39,640 nucleotides of DNA from Xanthomonas cassavae CFBP 4642 (GCF_000454545.1 NZ_CM002139.1:2729399-2769038); one strand, 5' to 3'. Counted from the first letter of the stretch, positions 7,138 through 16,775 are shown. Numbers and translations: made by a program. The notes: a model not told the origin generated them from the letters alone.

Positions 7138-7713
7138 ATGTCCAGCGCCGTCGACGAATGGTTTGTCCAGCACATCCTCATCCACGAGACCGCCCTGGTC
7201 GCCTATCTGAGGCGATGCTGGCCCAACCCCGATGACGTGCACGATCTTCGCCAGGAGGTCTATGCGCGCGTCTACGAGTCGGCGAGCCGCAAGTTCCCCG
7301 ACATCCCCCGTGCATTCCTCTTCAGCACCGCGAATCATCTGATCACCGACCGCATTCGGCGCAGCAGGGTGGTTTCCATCGAGGCGGTGGGTGATCCGGA
7401 TTCCCTGCTCGTCTTAGTAGATGAGTGCACCCCGGAACGCTGGATGGGAGGGCGCCAGTTGCTCGCCCGCCTGACCCATGCCTTCGATCGGTTGCCGGAC
7501 CGCTGCCGCGAAGTGGTGTGGCTGCGCCGCGTGCAGGAACTGTCGCAGAAGGAGGTCGCCGTGCATCTGGGTATCAGCGAAAAAACCGTCGAGAAACACA
7601 TGGCCAAGGGCATTCGCCTGCTAGCCGATTATTTCCATGGCTCGGCGGCTCCACCGCTTGCGACGCCTGCCACGGCACTCAAGTCGACGCGCGATGGACA
7701 GCAGGCAGATTGA
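7138..7713 (+). CDS. FecI-like ECF RNA polymerase sigma factor
   Basis: The protein has 191 residues, usual for the family. Region 2 lies at about 15-80, with DVHDLRQEVYARVYE for core binding and RAFLFSTANHLITDRIRR for -10 recognition. Region 4 is at about 110-165, with RLPDRCREVVWLRRVQELSQKEVAVHLGISEKTVEKHM as the helix-turn-helix for -35 recognition. It overlaps a FecR gene by 20 bp and is followed by an STN-bearing TonB-dependent receptor. That arrangement is the standard cell-surface signalling trio: receptor occupancy is passed through FecR to release this sigma factor, which then activates the receptor gene. Iron or another chelated nutrient is the usual signal. The ligand here is unknown. 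Confidence 0.92.
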   Translation: MSSAVDEWFVQHILIHETALVAYLRRCWPNPDDVHDLRQEVYARVYESASRKFPDIPRAFLFSTANHLITDRIRRSRVVSIEAVGDPDSLLVLVDECTPERWMGGRQLLARLTHAFDRLPDRCREVVWLRRVQELSQKEVAVHLGISEKTVEKHMAKGIRLLADYFHGSAAPPLATPATALKSTRDGQQAD

Positions 7714-8743
7714 GCACGCCGCCGCGCAGTGGCTGGCGCGGCGCGAGAGCGAGTCGTGGAATGCGAGCGACCAGGTGCAACTCGACGCCTGGCTGGCGCA
7801 GTCCACGGCGCACCGCGTTGCCTTCCTGCGCCTGGAGGCGGCTTGGCGGGAGACCGGGCGCCTGGGCGCGATCGCCGCCGGCCTTCCGAAAGGCGGTCCA
7901 CCCGCGCGTGGCCGTTTCACCGGCCGCGCCCTCGCCGCCGCAGCCCATGGCGAGTCGGCGCGCGCTCAGGCCATTCCCCATGCCGTCCAGCACCAACGCC
8001 GCTGGAAGCTCTCGCTCGCCGTCGCACTGGCCGGCGGTATGACCATTGCCGGCGCACTGTTCCTGGACCACGCCCCACCCGTACAACGGCAGCAAGCGCA
8101 TGCCTACCAGAGCATCCCGGGTGCGCTGCGATCGCTGTCCCTGGCCGACGGCTCGCGCTCCACCCTTGGCAGCGACACGCGCATCAGTGTCGAGCTGGAC
8201 CACAGTGAACGACACATCGTGCTGCAGCGGGGAGAGGCGTTCTTCGAGGTCGCCAAGGACCGCCACCGCCCATTCGTCGTGCAGGTAGGCGGGCGCCGCG
8301 TCGTGGCCGTGGGCACGCAGTTCTCCGTACGCCGCGATGCCGACGAACTGCGCGTGGTCGTCACCGAGGGCACGGTGCGCCTGGATACCGAGCCGAAGGA
8401 TGGGAAGGCCCAGCCTCCGGTGCTGATCGCCGCGGGCGGTATCGCCGTGGCCGGACCCCATGGCGTCCTGGTGCGCAGCAGCACCATCGCGGAGGCGGAG
8501 CAGCAGGTGGACTGGCGATCGGGCTACCTCAGCTTCACCGACGCACCGCTGCGCGATGCGGTGGCCGAGTTCAACCGGTTCAACACGCGGCCCCTGGTGC
8601 TGGCCGATGCACAGCTGGGATCGCTGCGCATCGGCGGGCGTTTCAGCTGGCGCAATACCGAGGGGTTCGCGCGCCTGCTGGAGCACAGCTATCCGATACA
8701 CGCCGAATCCCGCGCCGGACAGGTCATCCTCCACGCCCGCTGA
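7694..8743 (+). CDS. FecR-family anti-sigma/signal-transducing membrane protein
   Basis: The protein has 349 residues. The start at 7694 is chosen because the family's N terminus (IEHAAAQWLARRESESWNASDQVQLDAWL) begins there. It overlaps the sigma gene by 20 bp, which suggests coupled translation. Residues 1-60 form the cytoplasmic DUF4880-type sigma-binding domain. One transmembrane segment follows near 115-135. The periplasmic FecR domain covers about 150-260 (LADGSRSTLGSDTRISV, GEAFFEVAKD, VVAVGTQFSVR). The C-terminal STN-like region at about 275-345 (DWRSGYLSFTDAPLRDAVAEFNR) contacts the receptor's signalling domain. Its partner receptor is the next gene. Confidence 0.92.
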   Translation: MDSRQIEHAAAQWLARRESESWNASDQVQLDAWLAQSTAHRVAFLRLEAAWRETGRLGAIAAGLPKGGPPARGRFTGRALAAAAHGESARAQAIPHAVQHQRRWKLSLAVALAGGMTIAGALFLDHAPPVQRQQAHAYQSIPGALRSLSLADGSRSTLGSDTRISVELDHSERHIVLQRGEAFFEVAKDRHRPFVVQVGGRRVVAVGTQFSVRRDADELRVVVTEGTVRLDTEPKDGKAQPPVLIAAGGIAVAGPHGVLVRSSTIAEAEQQVDWRSGYLSFTDAPLRDAVAEFNRFNTRPLVLADAQLGSLRIGGRFSWRNTEGFARLLEHSYPIHAESRAGQVILHAR

Positions 8744-8860
8744 CCGGCAGCGGGCGACAGCCGCGCGGTGCCCCGCACTCCCGGGTGGGGGATGCGGCGC
8801 ATTCGTTCGTCTTTACTAGCGGGCGCAACGGAGCGCCGTGAATCGTCAGAGAAGGACTGG

Positions 8861-11800
8861 ATGCCGCTGCGTGCGTGCCCGCGATGGTTTGGCTTGATCT
8901 GCGGTGCGCTCGCCCTGCAGGCCGTCGCGGCGACCGCCACCATCGACATCCCGCCCGGCCCGCTGGACACCGCGCTCGACGCCCTTTCCCGGCAAGCCGG
9001 GCTGCAGTTGCTCTACCAGCCGCAGCAGATCCAGGGCCTCTCCAGCCGCGGCGCCCACGGGGCATCGAGTGCCGATCAGGCGCTGGAGCAGTTGCTTCAG
9101 GGCACCGGCCTGGTGGCGCACCGCGATGTTTCCGGCGCGGTCCTGCTTCAGCCGGCACCCCCGAAGGCGGCCAATGGCATGCAGCCACCGCAAGCGGCGA
9201 ACAGCCTTCCGCCCGCACCGGTCGCGCTGGAACCCGTCCAGGTCACCGGCTCGCGCATCGCACGCGCGCAGGTGGAGGGATCGGCGCCGCTGGCGGTCAT
9301 CACCGCCGAGCAGATCCGGGCCGGCGCCTTTGCCACCGTGCCGGACGTGCTGCGTGCCATGACGCAGACCATCGGCCAGACACAGAGCGAGCAGTCGTTC
9401 GGCAGCGCGGACTACAGCCCGGGATCGCAACAGGTCAATCTGCGGGGGCTGGGGCCGAACCACACGCTGGTGCTGGTCAACGGCCGGCGCATCGCCGACT
9501 TCCCGATGCCCTTCCAGGGCCGCAGCAACTTCGCCGATGTCTCCAGCCTGCCGCTGGGCCTGGTCGATCGCATCGAGATCCTGACCGGCAGTGGATCGGC
9601 GGTCTACGGCTCCGATGCCATTGCCGGCGTCGTCAACATCCTCCTCAAGCAGCGGGCCGACGGCACCACGGTGGACGCGCGCGTGGGACAGACGGAACGG
9701 GGCGATGCGCAGTCATCGGAGCTGGCGATCACCAGCGGCTATTCGCACGGCGCCTTCGACGGCGTGTTCGGCCTGCAGGCGGTCTCCCAACAACCGCTCT
9801 GGGCCTATGAGCGCAGCCGCCAGGATTCGACCCGCGATGCACCGGCCGAACGCGCCGCCGCACCGCGCCGCACCTTCCTGCGCACCGACGCCAGCGGCAC
9901 CTACCTGGACCCGGGCGAGGCGGCCTGCGCGCCGCTCGCGCAGCTCAATGGCGGCAGCACCGGCTACAGCGCGCGCGCCGGGCAAGGCGCGCTCGATCCG
10001 GCGACGGGCCAGCGCGGCCCCGGCCACTACTGCGGCAGCTCCACATCGATCGGCTACGGCACCGTGCTCAATCGGCGCCGGGGCGTCAACGCCCATGCCT
10101 CGATGCGCTACCCGTTTGGCGACTCCCTGCAGTGGTTCGCCGACGTGCAACTGGGCGTGCACGCGGTTTCGCTGCTTCGCGATGTTCCCGGTTGGTCCTA
10201 CATGGCGGCGGACGGCAACGAGCAAGGCGAGTTCGACAACCGCGCGACCGGGCAGGTCGAATACTGGAGCCGGCAGTTCACCCCCGAGGAAATGGGCGGA
10301 CTGGGAAGCAACCTGATCGAGACGCGGCAGAAGACCCTGGGAATCACGACGGGCTTCAAAGGCGCGTTCCGCGAGGCATGGTCCTACGAAACGAGCCTGA
10401 GCCATGCCCAGTACCGTGCCCGCATCGGTTGGCCACGCATCGTGGCCGCGCGCGCGAATGCGCTGTTCCTCGGCCAGCCGTCCGGCACGGATCCGGACTC
10501 GGGCCACGCCGTGTTCGATGCCGATCCCGCACGCCTCTATACGCCCTTGCGCCGCGCCGAGTACGACGCCATCGCCGCCCGCACGGACTACGCGCCGCGC
10601 TCGCGCACCGACACCCTGTCGGCCACGCTGACCAATGCGCAGTGGTGGAGCTTGCCCGGCGGACAGGCGGCCGTGTCGATGACCGCCGAAGTCGGCGGAC
10701 AGTCCTACGACCTGCGCCCCGACCACCTGGCGACGCAGTATTACTACTACAGCTGGCGCGATGCCGATGGCAGCGGGGACCGCGATCGCTGGGCGATCGC
10801 CAGCGAGGTGCGCCTGCCCGTGGCCGAACGGGTGAACCTCGGCATGGCCGCGCGCTTCGACCAGTACCGCTACGCCGGGCGGCGCACCGGACGATTCACC
10901 TGGAACACGGGATGGGAATGGCGGCCGCGCGATGACCTGCTGTTGCGGGGATCCTATGGGCCGGGCTTCCGCGCCCCGGACCTGCATTACCTCTTTGCCG
11001 GCGAAGGCAACGACGAAGCCACGGGCGTGGATTACTACCGCTGCGCCACGCAGGACGGTCAGGCGAGCATCGCCGCATGCCGCTTCAACGACGAGGCACT
11101 GGTGCGCCGCCGTCGCGGCAACCCGGCTCTCCGGCCAGAAATGAGCACCGCCTGGACCGCCGGTGTGGTGTGGTCCCCGCTGCAGGGCCTGGACGTGTCG
11201 GCGGACTATTACGCGATCGACATGCGCGACCAAGTGCAGGATCTGCGCGTGGACCGCGTGCTGCGCGATGAGGCGGACTGTCGGCTGGGACAGCGCGACG
11301 CGGATTCCAGCGCCTGCCGAGAGGCGATGGGCCGCGTCGAACGCAGGGCGGACGGCGCGTTGTCCGCCGTTTCGGTGGCACCCATCAACATCGTGCGCGA
11401 GACTACCAGCGGCGTGGACGTGGCCCTTAATTACGAGGCGCAGACACGCTGGGGGGCGTTCGACTTCCTCCTCAATTACACCTGGGTGCATCGACATCGC
11501 TTCCAGCGCGATGACGGCGCCGCGCTCGAAAGCGCGTTCGCGGTCAACAGCGGCTACGACGCGCCCCGCACGAAAGCCAACGCCACACTCCGCTGGTCGC
11601 GCAATGCCTGGTCGGCCAGCCTGCAGGGCCAGCGCGTGGGCCGTCTGCCCAGCGCGGACTCCTACCTGGAAATCCATGCGCCAGGCAGCGGGACCCGTCC
11701 GTGGATCGCGGCGACCTACCGCTTCAACGGCACGCTGCAGTATCGCGTGACCGACCGCGCGCAGGTGTCGCTGGCGGTGACCAATCTCTTCGACGCCATG

Positions 11801-11920
11801 CCGCCGGTGGACCGCAGCGCGACGATCTACCCGTACTACGACGCGTCGTGGTTCGACACGGCCGGGCGGCGGTTCGCCCTCCAGTACACGCAGAAGTTCG
11901 GTGGCGCGCCTGGGCACTAG
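8861..11920 (+). CDS. TonB-dependent outer-membrane receptor with STN signalling domain
   Basis: The protein has 1019 residues. The start at 8861 has GAAGGA just upstream and gives a short signal peptide ending AVA-ATA. The STN domain occupies about 25-85 (IDIPPGPLDTALDALSRQAGLQLLYQ). It is followed by a proline-rich linker and the TonB box/plug at about 120-250 (VNLRGLGPNHTLVLVNGRRI, YGSDAIAGVVNILLK). The rest is a 22-strand barrel, with the late SFRAPDLHYL-like element and a C-terminal strand FALQYTQKF. Five extra residues (GAPGH) follow the usual terminal phenylalanine. It imports a ligand using TonB energy and signals to the upstream FecR and sigma factor. The substrate cannot be told from sequence; an iron chelate is usual. 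Confidence 0.92.
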   Translation: MPLRACPRWFGLICGALALQAVAATATIDIPPGPLDTALDALSRQAGLQLLYQPQQIQGLSSRGAHGASSADQALEQLLQGTGLVAHRDVSGAVLLQPAPPKAANGMQPPQAANSLPPAPVALEPVQVTGSRIARAQVEGSAPLAVITAEQIRAGAFATVPDVLRAMTQTIGQTQSEQSFGSADYSPGSQQVNLRGLGPNHTLVLVNGRRIADFPMPFQGRSNFADVSSLPLGLVDRIEILTGSGSAVYGSDAIAGVVNILLKQRADGTTVDARVGQTERGDAQSSELAITSGYSHGAFDGVFGLQAVSQQPLWAYERSRQDSTRDAPAERAAAPRRTFLRTDASGTYLDPGEAACAPLAQLNGGSTGYSARAGQGALDPATGQRGPGHYCGSSTSIGYGTVLNRRRGVNAHASMRYPFGDSLQWFADVQLGVHAVSLLRDVPGWSYMAADGNEQGEFDNRATGQVEYWSRQFTPEEMGGLGSNLIETRQKTLGITTGFKGAFREAWSYETSLSHAQYRARIGWPRIVAARANALFLGQPSGTDPDSGHAVFDADPARLYTPLRRAEYDAIAARTDYAPRSRTDTLSATLTNAQWWSLPGGQAAVSMTAEVGGQSYDLRPDHLATQYYYYSWRDADGSGDRDRWAIASEVRLPVAERVNLGMAARFDQYRYAGRRTGRFTWNTGWEWRPRDDLLLRGSYGPGFRAPDLHYLFAGEGNDEATGVDYYRCATQDGQASIAACRFNDEALVRRRRGNPALRPEMSTAWTAGVVWSPLQGLDVSADYYAIDMRDQVQDLRVDRVLRDEADCRLGQRDADSSACREAMGRVERRADGALSAVSVAPINIVRETTSGVDVALNYEAQTRWGAFDFLLNYTWVHRHRFQRDDGAALESAFAVNSGYDAPRTKANATLRWSRNAWSASLQGQRVGRLPSADSYLEIHAPGSGTRPWIAATYRFNGTLQYRVTDRAQVSLAVTNLFDAMPPVDRSATIYPYYDASWFDTAGRRFALQYTQKFGGAPGH

Positions 11921-12032
11921 CGGCCCGGCGCTCGCTCCGCGCTGCTCCCGTGCATCCCATGCCACGCCGCCCGCACCGCCCAAACCACCCGCCCCAAAGG
12001 GGCCTCCGTTCACACCACCCCAAGGAAAGGAA

Positions 12033-12440
12033 ATGAAAGCACCCCGTCCCACCTCCCTCGCCGTGATCGCCTGGTTGTTGATCGTCTCCTGCGTTTTGAC
12101 GCTCGTCTCCTTCGCGATGGCCCATGGCAATCCCGCGGCCGAGAACGTCATGCGGCAGGGATTGCTACCGCTCTGGGCGCAGTACGCGATCGGCTATTTC
12201 GGGCTGGCGGTGCAGTTCGCCTGCGCCCTCGCCTTCCTCAAGGGGCTGGCCTGGGGACGCGCGCTCTACATCGGCTGGGGCGCCATCGGACTGGTGATCG
12301 GATTCGCGACCGCCCCCATGAAGCTGGCGCTGATTCCCGGCGCCATTCTGTTCGGCGTGGTCGTGTTCTTCCTCCTGCGGCCCGCGGCCAGTGCCTTTTT
12401 TGGCAAGGGCGGCCGCGGCGCGGGCCTCGGCCACGCCTGA
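12033..12440 (+). CDS. Small four-helix membrane protein, unknown function
   Basis: The protein has 135 residues and is mostly hydrophobic, with four predicted transmembrane segments at about 8-28, 48-70, 78-96 and 98-118. The start at 12033 follows AAGGAAAGG at a good distance. A terminator hairpin follows the stop codon. The protein has no catalytic motif, and I do not recognise its family. It lies 112 bp after the receptor gene on the same strand and might be co-transcribed with it. It looks like ordinary chromosomal content. Confidence 0.7.
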   Translation: MKAPRPTSLAVIAWLLIVSCVLTLVSFAMAHGNPAAENVMRQGLLPLWAQYAIGYFGLAVQFACALAFLKGLAWGRALYIGWGAIGLVIGFATAPMKLALIPGAILFGVVVFFLLRPAASAFFGKGGRGAGLGHA

Positions 12441-12452
12441 GGCGCTGAGGCG

Positions 12453-12479
12453 AGCGCCCATGCGATGGGCGCTTTCTTT
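12453..12479 (+). terminator. Rho-independent terminator
   Basis: AGCGCCCAT (12453-12461) pairs with ATGGGCGCT (12465-12473) around a 3-nt loop and is followed by TTTCTTT. It closes the sigma/receptor region or the small membrane-protein gene. Confidence 0.75.
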
Positions 12480-12618
12480 CGCGCAACCCACACGACGTCC
12501 CGTACGGCCTTGGCGCCCTCCTTCGCTTGCCGCGGCACGGGCACCTGTCAATGACACCACCCCGCCACCCTCCGACCCATCCACCGATCCATCTACTCCA
12601 CCCGCAGGACACGCACCG

Positions 12619-13020
12619 ATGAATGACACAGCGCAGGACTATTCGCAGTACAGCCCCACATGGCGGTTCCGGTTCGATTTCTACGACCGCTACGGCGAGC
12701 CCAAATCCTCCACATTCAAAACCGCCATGCGCTCCAGCGCGTTGTCGTTCGGCCAGAAGGTCAAGCTCAACATGAACTTCTACGCCTTCTTCTTCGGCTT
12801 CATCTACTACTTCATCCTCGGAATGTGGCGCAAGGCGCTGGTCTTGATCGGCGTGTCGTTCACGGTCGGCATCATCTGCTCCTTCCTGCCGGAATACGTG
12901 CTGCGCTCGTTCGGTCTGGCGTATTCGCTGCTGGTGGGCATGACCGCCAACTACGCCTACTACCTCCACAAGATCAAGGGCAGCACCAGCTGGAATCCGC
13001 TGGAAGGCGTGCGCTGGTAG
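12619..13020 (+). CDS. DUF2628-like membrane protein
   Basis: The protein has 133 residues. The soluble N-terminal third has many aromatic residues (YSPTWRFRFDFYDRYGEP). Transmembrane segments follow (FYAFFFGFIYYFILGMWRKA; VLIGVSFTVGIICSFL; FGLAYSLLVGMTANYAYYLHKI). The NxxFxxFFFGFxYYFxLGMWRKA pattern is the DUF2628 signature. The function of that family is not established. The start at 12619 is preferred because upstream in-frame codons do not look like protein. It is the last gene of chromosomal character before the ICE-derived segment. Confidence 0.8.
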   Translation: MNDTAQDYSQYSPTWRFRFDFYDRYGEPKSSTFKTAMRSSALSFGQKVKLNMNFYAFFFGFIYYFILGMWRKALVLIGVSFTVGIICSFLPEYVLRSFGLAYSLLVGMTANYAYYLHKIKGSTSWNPLEGVRW

Positions 13021-13303
13021 GCCGAACACCGGCACCGGACGCCGGCAACGGACGCCGTAGCGCGCGTCCGCTGTCAGGCCAGGTGCCGGTGACGGCGCGC
13101 TTTCGTGGCGATGGCCGCGGCACCTGTCGCATCCGTCGCACCGGGGATACCAGGGGCCACCGCCATAGCGGTGCCACTGGCTGCCCGATTCAGGACTGAC
13201 GTCGCGGGCGCGTTGCGCGAACCTTCGGTGCCGCGCGCCGTCCACGCCCCATGGAAGCGGCGAGCCTACGGGCCACACCGGACGATCCAACGACCGCCAT
13301 TCC

Positions 13304-15211
13304 ATGTTCCGGCCATTCCAGCTCTTCCAGCGCTCTCAGCGCGCGGGCAGGCAAGCGCCCACAGCCGCCACGACGACCCGCTCCCCGGAGACGGGGACGG
13401 GCCGTGGCTCCGCGCCGGGCTGGAGGACGCCGCTCTCGGCCTCCGAGTTGTTGGCGCCCGTGCGCCGGCAGCAGCTCATCGAGCACATCTGGCAGCGCAC
13501 CTCGCTGTCGCGGGCGCAGTTCGATGCCCTCTACCTCGCCCCGATCCGGCGCTACGCCGAAATGGTGCAATTGTTTCCTGCGTCCGAGAGCCACCACCAC
13601 GCACACCCCGGCGGCATGCTCGACCACGGCCTGGAGATCGTCGCCTACGCGCTCAAGCTGCGGCAGTCACACCTGTTGCCGGCGGGTGCGACACCCGAAT
13701 CGCAGGCCGCGCAGGCGGAGGCATGGACAGCGGGGGTGGCCTACGCGGCGCTCCTGCACGACATCGGCAAGATCGCCGTCGACATCGACGTGGAGCAGGA
13801 GGACGGCAGCGCCTGGCGCGCATGGCACGGGGTGCTGCGGCAGCCCTATCGCTTCCGCTACCGCTCCGGGCGCGAGTACCGGCTGCACGGCGCCGCGGGC
13901 GGCCTGCTGTATGCGCGGGTGCTGGACACGCGGATCCTGGATTGGTTGAGCGGCTTTCCCGACCTGTGGTCTCCGCTGCTCTTCGTGCTTGCGGGACAGA
14001 ACGAACACGCGGGCGTGCTCGGCGAGCTGGTCGTCCAGGCGGACCAGGCCTCGGTGGCGCAATCGCTGGGCGGCGACCCCGCCAAGGCCCTGGCCGCGCC
14101 GCGCCACGCGCTACAACGAAAACTGCTGGACGGCCTGCGCTACCTGCTGCGCGAACAGCTGCAGCTCAACCAGCCCCAGGCTTCGGACGGATGGCTGACC
14201 CAGGATGCGCTGTGGCTCGTGAGCAAGACGGTCTCGGACAAGCTCAGGGCGCACCTGCTCGGCCAAGGCATGGACGGCATTCCGTCCAGCAATACGGCGG
14301 TGTTCGATGTGCTGCAGGACCATGGCATCGCCCTGCCCGCGCCGGACGGCAAGGCCATCTGGCGGGCCTGTGTGGCGAGCGAAAGCGGATGGTCAAACAC
14401 CTTCACCTTCCTGCGCCTGTCGCCCGCGCTGATCTGGGATGCGGCAGAGCGTCCCGCACCGTTCGTGGGAACCGTGCGGGTGCTGCAGGACGCGGAGTCG
14501 GCTCCGCCATCACCGGCCACCCCGCCCCCCGACAGCGACCAGCGCGCCATGCGGGCCGAGCGCACCGAGGCCGATGCCACGCCAACGCCGTCTGCGCGAC
14601 AGGATGGTGTCGACGCGCTGCTCTCATTGCTGCAGCCGGATTGGCCCGCTTCACCCTCGGCACACCACGCCGACAACGCGCCTGCGGAAGTACCTGCGCC
14701 GCGGAAGCCGCCCCGCGAAACCGTGCAGGAGGAGGCCGCGACCGCGACGCGTCCGCGCTCCGGCGCTCCGTCCGGGCAGGACTTCATCGCATGGCTCAGG
14801 CAGGGCCTGCAACAGCGCCGCCTCATCCTCAACGACGCGAAGGCACTGGTGCATACGGTGGCCGATACCGCTTATCTCGTGAGCCCGGGCGTGTTCCAGC
14901 GCTACGCGCAGGAGCACCCGGCGGTCAGGGCACTGGCGAAAGGCGAAGACCTTGCCGAGTGGCAATGGGTGCAGCGGCAATTCGAGCGGCTGCGCCTGCA
15001 CCGCAAGCAGGACAACGGACTGAACATCTGGACCTGCGAGGTGGCGGGCCCCCGAAAGACCCGCCGCCTCCATGGCTATCTGTTGCGCGATCCGCTCTCG
15101 GCGCTGTCGGAACCACCGGCCAACAATCCGTTTCTCCATTTGAAGGACACGTCGGCAAGCGCCCAGGCACCAACGGATGCCGCCCGCATGGATGCGCCCG
15201 ACGCCCCCTAG
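13304..15211 (+). CDS. MobH-family conjugative relaxase (TraI_2 type)
   Basis: The protein has 635 residues. The relaxase nicks DNA at the origin of transfer and pilots the strand into the recipient. The N-terminal TraI_2 domain (about 45-380) holds the MobH histidine cluster HHHAHPGGMLDHGLE at 97-111 and the HD signature LLHDIGK at 150-156. The ELLAPVRRQQLIEHIW lead-in is typical. A low-complexity linker at about 390-485 leads to a TraI_2_C winged-helix domain (about 490-615: FIAWLRQGLQQRRLILNDAKALVHTVADTAYLVSPGVF). The length is normal and the frame is intact. No clear Shine-Dalgarno site precedes the ATG. The gene is adjacent to chromosomal DNA, and I see no integrase or oriT that I can define. 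Confidence 0.9.
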   Translation: MFRPFQLFQRSQRAGRQAPTAATTTRSPETGTGRGSAPGWRTPLSASELLAPVRRQQLIEHIWQRTSLSRAQFDALYLAPIRRYAEMVQLFPASESHHHAHPGGMLDHGLEIVAYALKLRQSHLLPAGATPESQAAQAEAWTAGVAYAALLHDIGKIAVDIDVEQEDGSAWRAWHGVLRQPYRFRYRSGREYRLHGAAGGLLYARVLDTRILDWLSGFPDLWSPLLFVLAGQNEHAGVLGELVVQADQASVAQSLGGDPAKALAAPRHALQRKLLDGLRYLLREQLQLNQPQASDGWLTQDALWLVSKTVSDKLRAHLLGQGMDGIPSSNTAVFDVLQDHGIALPAPDGKAIWRACVASESGWSNTFTFLRLSPALIWDAAERPAPFVGTVRVLQDAESAPPSPATPPPDSDQRAMRAERTEADATPTPSARQDGVDALLSLLQPDWPASPSAHHADNAPAEVPAPRKPPRETVQEEAATATRPRSGAPSGQDFIAWLRQGLQQRRLILNDAKALVHTVADTAYLVSPGVFQRYAQEHPAVRALAKGEDLAEWQWVQRQFERLRLHRKQDNGLNIWTCEVAGPRKTRRLHGYLLRDPLSALSEPPANNPFLHLKDTSASAQAPTDAARMDAPDAP

Positions 15212-15244
15212 CTCTGAGGCCAGGAGGCGTCGCGTCGCCTCAAC

Positions 15245-15960
15245 TCACTTCCAGTTCGCCGCCAACGTGGTCTCCAGGCTGCTCTGGTAGTTCGCTGGCA
15301 GACTGGTCTGGCCCGCCGCTGGCGGCGAGAACGTGGCCATGGCTTGCACGAGGCTCTGCACCTGGTTGGCCTGCAGCGCCTTGCCGTCTCCGGCTTCGAA
15401 GCGCTCCAGTTGGTACTGCGAACCCCGGTACCAGTCCGTCACCACGAACTTGTCGCTCGTGCCGATGACGCTCACTTCCAGGTTGTTGCCCGCCTTGCGG
15501 AACCAGAGCTGCCGCGATGACACATCGCCCGCGAACTTGGCGATATCGAGGTTGCCGCTGGTGGTGTCGTTCTCCCGCACCGTGTCCGTGCCATACCCGC
15601 GAGCGAGCCAATAGGTGTCGTTGCCCAAGCCTCCCGCCAACGTGTCGGCGCCGGCGCCGCCATCCAGATAGTCGGCTCCCGCGCCCCCCGTGAGGACATT
15701 GGCGCCTGCGTTGCCCGTCAGCCGGTTGTTCAGTTCGTTGCCCGTGCCGTTGATCGCACCCGTGCCGGTGAGCACGAGGTTCTCCACGTTGGCCCCCAGC
15801 GTGAAAGTCACGCTGGACATCACCGTGTCGGTCCCGGCATTCGTCGCTTCGACGGCCCGGTCGCCCGTGTTGTCCACCATGTAGGTGTCGTCGCCCGCCA
15901 GACCGGTCATGGTGTCGGCGCCCGCCAGGCCATCGATCGTGTCGCTGCCGGCCGTGCCCA
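15245..15960 (-). pseudogene. C-terminal fragment of an RTX calcium-binding-repeat protein
   Basis: About 238 residues of coherent protein are visible. They start with RTX-type glycine/aspartate repeats (GTAGSDTIDGLAGADTMTG, GDDTYMVDN, GNAGANVLTGGAGADYLDGG, GADTLAGGLGNDTYWL). A hemolysin-related C-terminal domain follows (AKFAGDVSSRQLWFRKAGNN, VVTDWYRGSQYQLERFEAGD), with a normal stop at 15247-15245. The 5' end is lost at about 15960, where the sequence switches to the plus-strand DUF3577 gene. Intact RTX proteins of this kind are large type I-secreted enzymes or adhesins that fold on calcium. Only the repeat and secretion-signal end remains here. It is convergent with the relaxase gene and looks like the product of recombination, not a functional gene. 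Confidence 0.8.
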
Positions 15961-15961
15961 G

Positions 15962-16768
15962 CCGTTCCTGGCCTGCAAGATCGCAGCGCTGGTCGGATCC
16001 GCGACTGATCCGAGCTACCGCTATTTCGACATGCGGGTCTCGGGGACCGAGGCCAAGAAGCTGGTGGAACGCTACCTCGGCGAGAACGATCGCCGCAGCC
16101 GACCGCTGGTGCGCTTTCGCATTGGCGACCTGTGGCCCGACGCGTACCTCCGCACCGGCGGCGAGCGCAAGGGCGAGGCCGCCGCGAGCATCAAAGGCCG
16201 CCTGCTCAAGGTCGAACTGATCGATCGCGCCGAGTTCAATGCCATCGAGACGCACGAGATCATCACCCGGGGCATCGGCTACCTCAACCGCCCCGGGGAC
16301 GTGCGGCCGAAGGATGGCGACCCGTTCCTCTCCTGCTGCATCGCCGCGCTCGCGGGCCCTGTCGAAGAGCCTGCGTACCGGTACATCGAGACGAAGGTCG
16401 CCACGGAAGCAGCGTGTCATCTGGTGCGCCGTTGCATTCAAGCCGTCGAGTCCGAACGCAAGGTGCTGATCGCCTTCCGTCTGAACGACATGAAGATCGA
16501 TCCCTACATCCGCACCAAGGGCGAACACGCGGGCGAGCCCGCCGCGGGCCTGGAGTCCAACCTCGTCCATATCGGGCTCATCAAGATCGATGGGCAGAAG
16601 GTCTACCCGGCCGGGGAATCCGACCGCTGTGCATCGCCGGACCAGCAAGCGTCCGAGTCCCACAACGCGGACGCGCCCACGACCGACGACCACGCCACGG
16701 AGCCCGCCACGCGCGAGCCGGGCGGCGAGGCACGGGAGCGGGAGCCGGCTCTGGCCGATTCGTATTGA
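15962..16768 (+). pseudogene. DUF3577/STY4534-like ICE replication protein, tandem-domain, 5' truncated
   Basis: The frame is protein-like from codon 15962 with no start codon there; an internal ATG at 16031 has no good ribosome-binding site. Two copies of the same domain are visible. The first is headless (FLACKIAALVG...YRYFDMRVSGTEAKKLVERY...RFRIGDLWPDAYLRTGG). The second is complete from GIGYLNRPGDVRPKDG (FLSCCIAALAG...YRYIETKVATEAACHLVRRC...AFRLNDMKIDPYIRTKG). The family normally has one copy of about 150 residues and is linked to ICE replication or single-strand DNA handling. The head of copy one is lost at the RTX junction. The tail, about 50 residues, is acidic and disordered. A shortened protein containing domain two might still be made. 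Confidence 0.7.
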
Positions 16769-16775
16769 TCCCACA

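Noticed and set aside
9713..12151. An 812-codon open frame on the minus strand opposite the TonB-dependent receptor
   Set aside because: It is a GC-rich antisense shadow with biased, repetitive composition and no domain; the plus-strand receptor explains the region.
13105..15468. A 787-codon plus-strand frame overlapping the relaxase
   Set aside because: The amino-acid use is alanine/arginine-dominated without domains; the relaxase in the other frame has clear MobH motifs.
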